Origin: Candidatus Tectimicrobiota bacterium
Lineage (GTDB): Bacteria; Tectomicrobia; Entotheonellia; Entotheonellales; Entotheonellaceae
Length of the DNA: 64,000 nucleotides
NCBI GenBank assembly: GCA_026005175.1
Contig: BPKO01000009.1
Span: 95,459-159,458, forward strand
Reading direction: 5' to 3'
In this document: piece after piece, positions 18,089 to 26,206 of the stretch
How the letters are laid out: each line of letters begins with the position of its first letter
Position numbering within the stretch: the stretch's first letter is position 1
Translations under genes and position numbers: made by a program
The notes under the pieces: generated by a model
Database searches by the model: none
What the model was told of the DNA's origin: nothing
Seen by the model: only the letters and a program-made list of their open reading frames with translations

Positions 18089-18708
18089 AGCAGCAGGCGC
18101 AGGTGCTCCCAGCCCGGCCCGTAGAGGTCGTCTTCGGAGAGGCCGTCTTCGGCGCTGCCGGGCACCACGTAGGCGGCGTCGGCCTGAATGGTGCGGGGGT
18201 CAAGGCGGGTGAGCCCCTGCACCAGGGCCACAAATGTCTCTTTGTGGTAGGCCTCGTCCTCGCTCTCCACCGCCTCTGCCGGCGGGTAAGGCTCGTCAAG
18301 AAGGAAGAGCAGGGTCACCACCACGTAGTCTTTGCGCTTGGAGGTGCGGCGCACCTCGTCGATGTCTTCACCCAGCTCTTCTTCCTCGGTGGCCAGGCCG
18401 CTTTCGATCTCGTCTACCCAGGTGTTGAACTCTTCAACCGCGGCATCGGGGTCGTCAAGGTACTCCCAGTAGCCATAAGTCCAAAAAAGCTCCGACTCTT
18501 CGAGGAGGGCGACGAAGCGCTTGAGAAAGCGGCGCTTTTCCTGCACCGTCTCGTCGGCGGTGCGCGACTCTTCCAGGATGCGGGCAAAGCGCGCGCGCAG
18601 GGTGTCCTCGCCAAAGCACTTGATGGCCAGCTGCAAGCCGAAGAAGTACGTATCCGAAGGGCCACCGAACCAGCGGCTCAGCTTGCCCAGAAAGCCCCGT
18701 CTGGCCAT
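18085..18708 (-). CDS. Hypothetical acidic protein
   Basis: 207 residues from ATG 18708 (AGGAG upstream). The N-terminus ARRGFLGKLSRWFGGPSDTYFFGLQLAIKCFGEDTL is followed by long charged helices and an acidic centre (TEEEELGEDIDEVRR), then a domain containing KDYVVVTLLFLLDE. I do not recognise a family with certainty. Terminal gene of the DUF350/ATP-grasp operon: its start is 10 nt after the lipoprotein stop, so it probably belongs to that envelope system. Its stop overlaps the stop of the convergent dehydrogenase. Confidence 0.7.
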   Translation of the reverse strand: MARRGFLGKLSRWFGGPSDTYFFGLQLAIKCFGEDTLRARFARILEESRTADETVQEKRRFLKRFVALLEESELFWTYGYWEYLDDPDAAVEEFNTWVDEIESGLATEEEELGEDIDEVRRTSKRKDYVVVTLLFLLDEPYPPAEAVESEDEAYHKETFVALVQGLTRLDPRTIQADAAYVVPGSAEDGLSEDDLYGPGWEHLRLLL

Positions 18709-18718
18709 GGTGCTTCTC

Positions 18719-20056
18719 CTAGCCGCCAAAGGACCAGCCGCGGCCAAAGGAGCCGGAGCGGCCAAAAGGCACGCGCCCGCGGCGTGCCGTGGTGCCCAAC
18801 CTCCCCCGCCCCAGACCGGTGACGCGGCCGCCGCTGGTGCGCACGGTGACGCGGCCAAAGCCCGAGGGCTTTCGCCGCCCTACCCCAGGGCGGCCGCCCA
18901 CGCGGGTGCCGCTAAACACCGTGGGGCGCGGGCGCGGCTGGTAGCGCGGGGGACGAAAGGGCGGCGGCGAAGTGCGCCCCAAGGTGATGGGCTCGCCGTA
19001 GCCCGGATAATACGAAGCCGTCGGCCGCGGCGCCAGGAAAGAATACAGCAGCAAGAAGGCCAGGTGCGACTGCAAATCGCCGCCGTAGTAGTAGTGCACC
19101 TCGCGCGCCGGGCGCGGGGTGCCGTCGGGCCCTTCCCGGGTCACTGTCTGCACCACCCGGCGCAAGTCGCTCAGCGGCAGCATGGCCACTTGCAAGCCGG
19201 CCTCGCGGTACTCGACAAACTCATCGTTAATGTCGTCGCTTTCTTCTTTCTGGGAGCGGTCGGGCACGATGTAGAGAACGTGCTTGATGCCGCGCTGCTG
19301 CAGCGCCGGAGCGCGCGGGATGCTCGCCAGGTAGCGGTTGTCGAACTGCCGGCCGTCGTCGGTGTAGGGGCTCAGGCGCTGGTTGTCGAGCAGCATTAGC
19401 CCCGGGGCCTCTGGTGGCAGGTTGGCCTGCTGCTGCTCGACGTAGGCCGCATAGTAAAGCAGTGCCCCCAGCGTTTCGTGGCTGCGCACCACCCCGTAGG
19501 GGTGGGGCCAGTTGTCAAAGCCCAGGATGAGGTCGGCCCACCCTGCCAGCCCGGCGCCAAAGGCCACCGCCTCGGGGCCGGGCAAGTCGGCAATGAAGAA
19601 CGTCTCGCGGCCGCGGGTCACCTGGCTCAGAAGGTCGCGGCGCAGGGTCTCGCCGCGGGCAAAGGCTTCGGCCATGGCGCTGGTGAAGACCGGCCGCACC
19701 TGCTGGCGCAGGCTGCTCGCCTGCAGGGCCTGCACCAGGGTGGGAAGCATGAAAGGCTGCCAGGTCTCGGTGCGCGGCCGCCAGGCAGCCAGCAGGCGGG
19801 TGGGGTCGGTGTAGCGCCGCCACTGCTCGGAACCGGTGGCGTCGTGCCCCGTAGCGCCAAGGAAAAAGAGGCGGCTGCTTTCGGCCCCCACGTTCCAGCC
19901 GTGCTGCTGCTGCACCGCCAGCGCCTCGGCGCTTATTTCTTCTTCCCGGCTGCAGCCGTTCAGGCTCAGCAGCGCCGCAAAGGCCAGCGCCCCCTTGCTG
20001 AAGGTGCGGCGGTCCATGGCTTGCCACCACTGCCACGGCGGGGTCGCCTGCGCCAT
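18719..20056 (-). CDS. Tat-type lipoprotein with Gly/Arg-rich tail (ygiB/yjfM-like position)
   Basis: 445 residues from ATG 20056 (GGAGGTAAAG directly upstream); ATG 20017 is an alternative start. MDRRTFSKGALAFAALLSLNGC has a twin-arginine motif and a lipobox ending in Cys, so a Tat-exported lipoprotein is likely. The body has ETFFIADLPGPEAVAFGAGLAGWADLI and a YYYGG segment; the last 80 residues are low-complexity Pro, Gly, Arg and Ser rich ending SFGRGWSFGG. Position next to an ATP-grasp enzyme and a DUF350 protein parallels the DUF1190 lipoproteins YgiB/YjfM of E. coli, whose tails are also Gly/Ser-rich, but homology is not shown. Confidence 0.75.
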   Translation of the reverse strand: MAQATPPWQWWQAMDRRTFSKGALAFAALLSLNGCSREEEISAEALAVQQQHGWNVGAESSRLFFLGATGHDATGSEQWRRYTDPTRLLAAWRPRTETWQPFMLPTLVQALQASSLRQQVRPVFTSAMAEAFARGETLRRDLLSQVTRGRETFFIADLPGPEAVAFGAGLAGWADLILGFDNWPHPYGVVRSHETLGALLYYAAYVEQQQANLPPEAPGLMLLDNQRLSPYTDDGRQFDNRYLASIPRAPALQQRGIKHVLYIVPDRSQKEESDDINDEFVEYREAGLQVAMLPLSDLRRVVQTVTREGPDGTPRPAREVHYYYGGDLQSHLAFLLLYSFLAPRPTASYYPGYGEPITLGRTSPPPFRPPRYQPRPRPTVFSGTRVGGRPGVGRRKPSGFGRVTVRTSGGRVTGLGRGRLGTTARRGRVPFGRSGSFGRGWSFGG

Positions 20057-20058
20057 CT

Positions 20059-21270
20059 TTACCTCCGCGCAACGAACGTCGGGGCCGTCAGCGCCGTCTC
20101 GTCGGTGGTGCCGCGCGCCAGCCGCGTGAAGAAGCCGGCGCTGCGGCCACCCACAAGGAAGACGCCGAAGTTGGGCAAAGTGCCGTCGGGCTCGGGCTGC
20201 ACCTCGAAGAAGCGCTGGCACACCCAGGCCTCGGGCCGCGCGCTGGCCACCGCTTCTTGCCACTCGGCTTCGCTGACAAACGGCCCGCACACCGTTTCTT
20301 CCCCTTCGCAGCCGTAAGCCGACTTGAGTACCCAGCGGTGGCGCTGCCGGCGCAGCACCTCGCGGGGAACCTGCTCCAGGCGGTACGTCTCGGGCAGATA
20401 GCGGCGGATCCAGCGCCGCGCCCGGGGCGAAAAGCGCTGCTGCTCCTCCCACAGGAAGGCCAGCGCGCGTTTGTTCTGGGTGAGCACCGCGCCAAAGGGG
20501 TTGACCACCGTCACCTTGCCCGCGTAGGCGGCCTCCAGCAGCAGCCGCAGTGGCGCCACCAGCGGCTCGGGGTCGGGATAAGGCGGGGCGTGGCGCCACA
20601 CCGCCTGCCGCTCTCCCCACCAGTCGGTCTTGTAGTGGCGAAGCACCAGCTCCACCGGCTCGCCAAACAGCCCCACCCCCTCGCCGCAGGGGTGCAGGTT
20701 GTAAGGAGAGCCAAGGACCACGTGGCAGCCGCGCGCCGCGAGCCAGCGCCGGTAAAGGGTGATCATCCCCAGGTCTTCGGTGAACTCGGTGGGGTAGACG
20801 ATCCCCACCCGCCGGGGGGCGCGGCCGCCGTGGGCGGCCACCAGCATGCGCCAGAAGGCCTGGGGCAGGCCGCGGTTGGGGTCGCGCACCGCGCCGTGGT
20901 AAGGGCGCAGCAGGCGATTGAGGAGCACCGCCTCGGGCTGGCCGCTGGGGGTGTCGCTGTTGACTTCGGCGCAGCGGAGGCGACCGTCGCGGCAAAAAAA
21001 GAGGTCGGCGCGGGCAATGCCGTGCCATTCCCCCTGTGCGGCAAACCACATCAGCTTCTGGTACGGGGTAAGGTGAAAGAAGGTGTCGAGCCAGCGCGGC
21101 TGCGCCCACACCAGGCTGACCAGCTCCTGGTAGAGGGCACCGAGGCGCTCGGCGGCCCGCCGCAGGGCGCGCGCTTGGGCCGGAGACAACACCACCCCCT
21201 CTAGGCGAAAGCGCGGCTCACCGTCGCTCCAAGCGTCGGTGAGCACCCCCTGGCTGTAGAGCACCTGCAC
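20059..21270 (-). CDS. Glutathionylspermidine synthase-like ATP-grasp protein (YgiC/YjfC-like)
   Basis: 403 residues from GTG 21270; start uncertain because no clear ribosome site is visible and the frame stays open upstream. Family landmarks: ARADLFFCRDGRLRCAEVN, DTPSGQPEA, PTEFTEDLGM, VNPFGAVLTQNKRALAFLWEE and VLKSAYGCEGEETVCG, which match the GspS C-terminal ATP-grasp fold; the amidase domain of true GspS is absent. In E. coli YgiC and YjfC this fold is encoded beside a DUF1190 lipoprotein and, for yjf, a DUF350 protein. Predicted to form an amide bond, substrate unknown. Confidence 0.82.
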   Translation of the reverse strand: MQVLYSQGVLTDAWSDGEPRFRLEGVVLSPAQARALRRAAERLGALYQELVSLVWAQPRWLDTFFHLTPYQKLMWFAAQGEWHGIARADLFFCRDGRLRCAEVNSDTPSGQPEAVLLNRLLRPYHGAVRDPNRGLPQAFWRMLVAAHGGRAPRRVGIVYPTEFTEDLGMITLYRRWLAARGCHVVLGSPYNLHPCGEGVGLFGEPVELVLRHYKTDWWGERQAVWRHAPPYPDPEPLVAPLRLLLEAAYAGKVTVVNPFGAVLTQNKRALAFLWEEQQRFSPRARRWIRRYLPETYRLEQVPREVLRRQRHRWVLKSAYGCEGEETVCGPFVSEAEWQEAVASARPEAWVCQRFFEVQPEPDGTLPNFGVFLVGGRSAGFFTRLARGTTDETALTAPTFVARR

Positions 21271-21346
21271 GAAGTCGCCGTAGCGCGGCAGGGAAGCCGC
21301 CCGCGTGCCGGGGCGCCTGCACGGCCACTGCCACCGCCACTTCCCC

Positions 21347-22186
21347 CTAAAACATGAACGTCAGAAACAGCGCGGTGGCCACGTAGGCCACCGCCTCCAT
21401 GAAGCCGGCAGCCACGTTGCGGTCTCGCGCCACCTCCTCGTCGAGCAGGCTGCCGCGCCAGCGCAGCGGGCCACCCAGCAGCAGCGTCTGCACCACCACC
21501 TGCCGCACCGGGTAAAACAGCGCCACAAACGCCAGGGCCAGGAGGAAATGAAGAAGCGACTCCCCCAGCCCCAGGTAATCCCCGGAAACGGCCCAGGCCA
21601 CCACGATGCCCACCCCCACCAGCAGCCCGGCCAGGGCCAGGCCGGTGGCCAGGTTGCCGGCAGCGATCTCGCGCACGTCGTCGTAGCCGGTAAGCCAGCG
21701 AAAGACGTACGTCACGCCCAGCAGCGCCAGCTGCCCGAGGACAAAGAAAAGCAGCAGGATCCCGAAGCCACCCCCTTCCCCGCTCAAGGCGCCGCTGTAG
21801 GTCAAGCTGGTGGCGGCGTAAACGGCGGCCACCACCACCGCGGCAGCCACGTTGCGCGCTTCTAGCTGCGGCCGCACCGGCATGCCCAAGAACACGCGGC
21901 AAGTGCCCAGGGCCACGGCGGTAAGCAGCACGATGCCCACCCCGCCGTAAAGCAGCACGTCGAGCACGTCCTGCCACAGGCCGCGGCTTGGGGCGCTGAG
22001 CAGCACGGCGATGGTCCACACCACGCCAAAGAGGTAGCCGGCCACGGCCAGGCCAATGGCGGGATTGTCGTGGTCGGTCAGCAAGTCGCGCAGGGTATGG
22101 CCGTAGAGCCACTGCAGCACCCAGCGGGCCACCGCGGTAAGAAAAAGCGCCGCCAGGATGACAAAGAGCGCCTCGAGGGGACTCAC
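21347..22186 (-). CDS. DUF350 membrane protein (YjfL-like, two tandem domains)
   Basis: 279 residues from GTG 22186, which overlaps the stop of the epoxide hydrolase gene. Highly hydrophobic, about eight membrane helices in two similar halves: DHDNPAIGLAVAGYLFGVV in the first half and AAGNLATGLALAGLLVGVGIVV in the second, the repeated DUF350 signature (N-x-A-x-G-L-A). Function unknown. In E. coli the single-domain YjfL lies with YjfM and YjfC. Followed by the ATP-grasp gene. Confidence 0.88.
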   Translation of the reverse strand: MSPLEALFVILAALFLTAVARWVLQWLYGHTLRDLLTDHDNPAIGLAVAGYLFGVVWTIAVLLSAPSRGLWQDVLDVLLYGGVGIVLLTAVALGTCRVFLGMPVRPQLEARNVAAAVVVAAVYAATSLTYSGALSGEGGGFGILLLFFVLGQLALLGVTYVFRWLTGYDDVREIAAGNLATGLALAGLLVGVGIVVAWAVSGDYLGLGESLLHFLLALAFVALFYPVRQVVVQTLLLGGPLRWRGSLLDEEVARDRNVAAGFMEAVAYVATALFLTFMF

Positions 22187-23352
22187 GGCGGGGCCCCTCC
22201 GCTGCGCAGGGTGCGGAAAAAGGCGCGCAGGTCGGCCACCAGGGCGGCAGGCTCTTCCAGGGCGGCAAAGTGGCCGCCGGCCGGCATGGGCGTCCAGCGC
22301 TGCAGGTTGCACACCCGCGCCGCCCACTCCCGCGGGGGGCGCAGGATTTCGCGGGGAAAGGCGGCCACCGCGGTGGGCACGGCGATGCGCTCGCCGCGGC
22401 CCAGGCGCCAGGGGTGGTGGTAGAGCTGGTAGTAAAGCCAGAAGGAGCTGTTGATGCTCTGCGTTACCCAGTAAAGCATGATGGTGGTAAGCAGGGCGTC
22501 CTTGCTCACCCGGCGCTCCAGGTCGCCGCCGCAGTCGGTCCAGGCGTAGAACTTCTCGGTGATCCACGCCGCCAGGCCCACCGGCGAGTCGGTGAGGGCG
22601 TAGGCCAGCGTTTGCGGCTTGGTGCCCTGGATCCACTGGTAGCCTGCCTCTTCGCGGCGAAAGGCCTCGGCCTCTTTGAGAAACGCCGCTTCTGCCGGGG
22701 ACAGGTCGGTGCGCTCGCTGGGGTGCGGGGCCACCGGCACCATGGTGAGGTGGATGCCGAGGAGGTGCTCGGGGTAGGCATAGCCCAGCCGCGCCGCCAG
22801 AAAGGCGCCCCAGTCGCCGCCGTGGGCGGCAAAGCGCGAATAGCCCAGCACCTCTACCATCAGCCGCTGCAGCAGGGCTGCCATTTCTTCTAGATCGAGG
22901 CGGCGCTGGTGGGGGACGTGTGAAAAGGCGTAGCCTGGCAGCGAAGGCACCACCACGGAAAAGGCGTCGGCGGCGTCGCCGCCGTGGGCCGCCGGGTTGG
23001 TAAGGGGTTCGATGACGGAGAGGAACTCGTAAACCGAGCTCGGCCAGCCGTGCAGGAGAAGCAGCGGCAGCGGCGCCGGCCCCTGCCCCGGCTGGTGAAT
23101 GAAGTGCAGGGTGACGTCGCCGAGCTGCACGCGGTACTGCGGGAAGCGGTTGAGCAGCCGCTCCTGGGCGCGCCAGTCGTACGTGTGTTGCCAGTAGGCC
23201 ACCAGCGCTTGCAAGTAGGCCAGATTGGTGCCGTACTGCCAGCCCGAATGCGGGATCTCGTCAGGCCAGCGGGTGCGCGCCAGCCGCTGGCGCAGGTCTT
23301 CCAGCACCGCCTCGGGCACGTCGATGGTAAAAGGTTGCGGCAGCGGTGGCAT
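22183..23352 (-). CDS. Epoxide hydrolase (alpha/beta hydrolase with EHN domain)
   Basis: 389 residues. N-terminal epoxide-hydrolase domain (PFTIDVPEAVLEDLRQRLARTRWPDE), oxyanion motif LLLHGWPSS, nucleophile Asp in AAHGGDWGA, tyrosines in the cap for epoxide activation, and catalytic His in PAGGHFAALEEP. Opens epoxides to diols via a covalent ester. Its GTG/TGA junction overlaps the DUF350 gene; the PC4-like gene ends only 6 nt upstream of its start. Confidence 0.92.
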   Translation of the reverse strand: MPPLPQPFTIDVPEAVLEDLRQRLARTRWPDEIPHSGWQYGTNLAYLQALVAYWQHTYDWRAQERLLNRFPQYRVQLGDVTLHFIHQPGQGPAPLPLLLLHGWPSSVYEFLSVIEPLTNPAAHGGDAADAFSVVVPSLPGYAFSHVPHQRRLDLEEMAALLQRLMVEVLGYSRFAAHGGDWGAFLAARLGYAYPEHLLGIHLTMVPVAPHPSERTDLSPAEAAFLKEAEAFRREEAGYQWIQGTKPQTLAYALTDSPVGLAAWITEKFYAWTDCGGDLERRVSKDALLTTIMLYWVTQSINSSFWLYYQLYHHPWRLGRGERIAVPTAVAAFPREILRPPREWAARVCNLQRWTPMPAGGHFAALEEPAALVADLRAFFRTLRSGGAPP

Positions 23353-23358
23353 GGCGGC

Positions 23359-23637
23359 TCATTCCTCGGCGGCGTCCACGGGCAGGGCCTCTTCGAGCGC
23401 TTCTGGGGTCAGCAGCTTGCGCGCCAGGAGGGCCTTTTCCAAGGACAGCAGGGCCTTCTTGAGCTCGGGGTAGAGGCCCACGGCCAGCGACACCCCCTTG
23501 CGCGTGGGGCGGTACTGGCCCTCGTCGTCGCTATAGTAAACGCGGATGTCGAGCAGCTTGTGGCCGCGGTACTCGGTTAGCGACACGCGCACCACTTCGG
23601 TGGCATTCTTCTCAAACTGGGCAATGAGCTCGTCCAT
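23359..23637 (-). CDS. PC4-family (p15/Sub1-like) transcriptional coactivator protein
   Basis: 92 residues. FEKNATEVVRVSLTEYRGHKLLDIRVYY followed by RPTRKGVSLAVGLYPELKKAL matches the bacterial PC4 fold, a single-stranded-DNA-binding beta sheet plus helix. Bacterial members are small dimers of unclear role. Heads the minus-strand operon that runs into epoxide hydrolase, DUF350 and the ATP-grasp gene. Confidence 0.85.
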   Translation of the reverse strand: MDELIAQFEKNATEVVRVSLTEYRGHKLLDIRVYYSDDEGQYRPTRKGVSLAVGLYPELKKALLSLEKALLARKLLTPEALEEALPVDAAEE

Positions 23638-23677
23638 AGGCTTCCTTTTTTGCGCCTTTGGGGGCGTCGCGCTTCCC

Positions 23678-24868
23678 TTACAGGCACACTTTGAGCGCCT
23701 GTTCCACGTCGGCCAGTACGTCCTCGGTGTCCTCGATGCCGGCGGCGTAGCGCACCAGGGAGTCGCTGATGCCCAGGCGCTGGCGCTCTTCTGGCGTCAG
23801 CTCGTAGTACGACATGAGGGCTGGCTGCTCCACCAGGCTTTCTACGCCGCCCAGGCTCGGCGCGATGTAGGGCAGGCGCAAGGCGTCGATAAAGGCGCTG
23901 GTCTGACGCAAGTCGCCGGCCACTTCGAAGCTGACCACGCCGCCAAAGCCGCGCATCTGGCGGCTGGCGATGGCGTGGCTGGGATGGCTTTCGAGTCCCG
24001 GGTAGTAGACGCGCCGCACTTTGGGATGGCTCTCGAGGAAGCGGGCCAGGGCCATGCCGTTGGCGTTGTGGCGCTGCATGCGCAGGGCAAACGTCTTCAG
24101 GCCGCGCAGCAGCAAGTAGGCGGTGTGGGGATCGGTAATGCCGCCGAGTACCCCTTGCGCTTCGCGCAGGGCGGCGATGAGGCTGGCGCTGCCGGCCACC
24201 ACCCCGGCCAGCAGGTCGTTGTGGCCGCCCAGGTACTTGGTGGCGCTGTGCATCACCAAGTCGATGCCGTAGTCAAGGGGGTTCTGGTTGTAAGGGGTGG
24301 CAAAGGTGCTGTCGATCATGGTGCGCAGGCGGTGGCGGCGGGCGATGTCCGCCAGGCGCTCCAGGTCGACCACGTAGAGGTAGGGGTTGGTCGGCGACTC
24401 GGAAAACAGCAGCCGCGTGTTTTTCTGGATCGCTGCCTCCAAGGCGGCCATGTCCGCTGGCGGCACCACCGTCACTTCCACGCCCCAGCGCCGCAGCATC
24501 GTGTCGCAGAACTGCCGCGTGCGCCGGTAGACATCGGCGGTGATGATCATGTGCTGGCCGGGCCGCAACATGGTGAGCAGCACCGAGGTGATGGCGCACA
24601 TGCCCGAAGCCCACAGCAGCGCGTCATCGGCGTGCTCGAGCTCGGCCAGCTTGCGCTCGGCCGCCTGCACCGTGGGATTGCCGTAGCGGCCGTACTCGCC
24701 TTTTTCGATGCGCCCTTCTTTGAAGTCGATGAGCTCGGCGGTGTTGCGAAACACGTACGTTGAGGTCTGGTAAATGGGCACGGTGAGCGCGTCGCCAAGG
24801 CGCTGCCGGCGCTCGCCACCGTGCACGGCGCGGGTGCTGATCCCTTGCGGTGGTTTCCCTTGCGACAC
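23678..24868 (-). CDS. Cys/Met metabolism PLP-dependent enzyme (cystathionine gamma-synthase/lyase family)
   Basis: 396 residues from GTG 24868 (GGAGGG upstream); the open frame continues to 25006 without family similarity. [45 protein letters not shown] and the PLP-lysine in [11 protein letters not shown] are characteristic of the trans-sulfuration family. Could be cystathionine gamma-synthase, gamma-lyase or methionine gamma-lyase; the sequence alone does not decide. Lies downstream of selD, separated by a hairpin. Confidence 0.9.
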   Translation of the reverse strand: MSQGKPPQGISTRAVHGGERRQRLGDALTVPIYQTSTYVFRNTAELIDFKEGRIEKGEYGRYGNPTVQAAERKLAELEHADDALLWASGMCAITSVLLTMLRPGQHMIITADVYRRTRQFCDTMLRRWGVEVTVVPPADMAALEAAIQKNTRLLFSESPTNPYLYVVDLERLADIARRHRLRTMIDSTFATPYNQNPLDYGIDLVMHSATKYLGGHNDLLAGVVAGSASLIAALREAQGVLGGITDPHTAYLLLRGLKTFALRMQRHNANGMALARFLESHPKVRRVYYPGLESHPSHAIASRQMRGFGGVVSFEVAGDLRQTSAFIDALRLPYIAPSLGGVESLVEQPALMSYYELTPEERQRLGISDSLVRYAAGIEDTEDVLADVEQALKVCL

Positions 24869-24958
24869 CAGCCAACCCTCCAAAAAGAGGCCTCTCCCCT
24901 TCCCTGGCAGTGCGGTTGTGGCGGTATTGACGTGTGCTGGAAAACACGGGGAAGCGGA

Positions 24959-24974
24959 AAAGCCCCGGCTTTTT
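24959..24974. terminator. Hairpin between selD and the PLP enzyme gene
   Basis: AAAAGCC / GGCTTTT arms with T-runs on the plus side and a short CTTTT on the minus side; could end selD transcription. A second small hairpin (CACTT-T5-AAGTG) follows to the right. Confidence 0.4.
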
Positions 24975-25070
24975 AGCACTTTTTTTAAGTGGTTGCAATA
25001 CGCCACAAATCAATCCACTGTCCGCTACGGCCGGACCCTCCCCGACGCCGCGGCGGCTCGAGGGCGCAGG

Positions 25071-26120
25071 CTACGGCAGCACGACGAGCTCGGCCGGCCC
25101 GGCCTCCACTTCGCCCACCACCGCTGCGGCGGAGACGCCGCGCGCCTGCAAGGTGGCCACCAGCGCCTCGGCCTGCGCCGGGGGCAAGGCGATGAGCAGC
25201 CCGCCGGAGGTTTGCGGGTCGAACAGCACCCGCACCTGCTCCGGGCTCAGGCGGGGATCGAGCTGCACGTGCCCCTGCGTGTACTCCCGGTTGCTCACGT
25301 CGCCGCGGGTGAGGTAGCCCCGCCTGGCAAAGTAGAGGGCCTCCTCGAAAACGGGGATGGCGGTGGCGCGCAGGCGCAGGCGCACGCCGCTGGCGCGGGC
25401 CATCTCCCAGGCGTGGCCGAGCAGGCCGTTGCCGGTGATGTCGGTGGCCGCATGCACCCCGTGCGCCAGCATCGCCTCGGCTGCCACGTCGTTGAGAGTC
25501 CACATGCTTTCGGCCACCCGCGCCACCAGCTCCGGGGTGCCCTTGCCGGCTTTGAAGGCGGTGGTCAGAATGCCCGTGCCCAGCGGCTTGGTGAGCACCA
25601 GCCAATCGCCAGGGCGGGCGCCGGCGTTGGTGACCACGCGCTCGGGGTGCACAATGCCCGTCACCGCCATGCCGTACTTGAGCTCTTTGTCGGTCACCGT
25701 ATGGCCGCCGATGACCGCCACCCCGGCGGCGGTGGCGCGCTCCTGGCCGCCTTGCAGGATGAGGGCCAGCCCTTCGGGGTCGAGCTTTTCCGGGTAGCAG
25801 ACGATGTTGAGCGCCGTGAGGGGCTTGGCCCCCATGGCGTAGACGTCGCTCAAGGCGTTGGCCGCGGCGATGCGCCCGTAAGTATATGGGTCATCGACGA
25901 TGGGGGTAAAAAAGTCCACCGTCTGCACCAGGGCGAGCTCGTCGCTGAGCCGGTAGACCCCAGCGTCGTCGGCGGTCGACGTCCCCACCAGCACACGCGG
26001 GTCGTGCTGCGGTGGCAACGAAGCCAGCGCTTGCCCCAGCACCGCGGGGCTCATTTTCGAGGCTCAACCCGCACAGGCCACGAGGCTCGTTAGCTTCCAC
26101 TGCTTGGCTTTGGCGCGCAT
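25071..26120 (-). CDS. selD: Selenide, water dikinase, selenocysteine-containing form (in-frame UGA = Sec19)
   Basis: 349 residues starting at ATG 26120 (AGGAGATGCT upstream), reading TGA at 26066-26064 as selenocysteine. The N-terminus reads KLTSLVACAG-U-ASKMSP: exactly the catalytic Cys/Sec loop of SelD, with Sec where E. coli has Cys17 and Lys three residues later. Then TSTADDAGVYRLSDELALVQTVDFF and AAANALSDVYAMGAKPLTALN give the metal and ATP-binding core. Makes selenophosphate from selenide and ATP for Sec and selenouridine synthesis. A caller that stops at UGA would begin the gene at ATG 26054 and lose the active-site residue. No selA, selB or selC is in the window. Confidence 0.95.
26033..26050 (-). 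promoter_or_regulatory. bSECIS hairpin of selD
   Basis: On the minus strand, stem GCCCC / GGGGC with loop GCGGTGCT, the loop opening 19 nt after the UGA with G as first base. Matches the bacterial SECIS pattern; the loop shares GTGCT with the UGSC hairpin at 15402-15407. Confidence 0.7.
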
Positions 26121-26206
26121 AGCATCTCCTTGCGTCGGTAGCACTTCATTATACAGTCCCCGGCGCAAAACATCACCCCTGCGGCGGGCGGGGCCGTGGC
26201 AACGCT

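Noticed and set aside
22270-22893. Plus-strand open frame opposite the epoxide hydrolase
   Set aside because: Shadow frame; minus strand has intact catalytic motifs.
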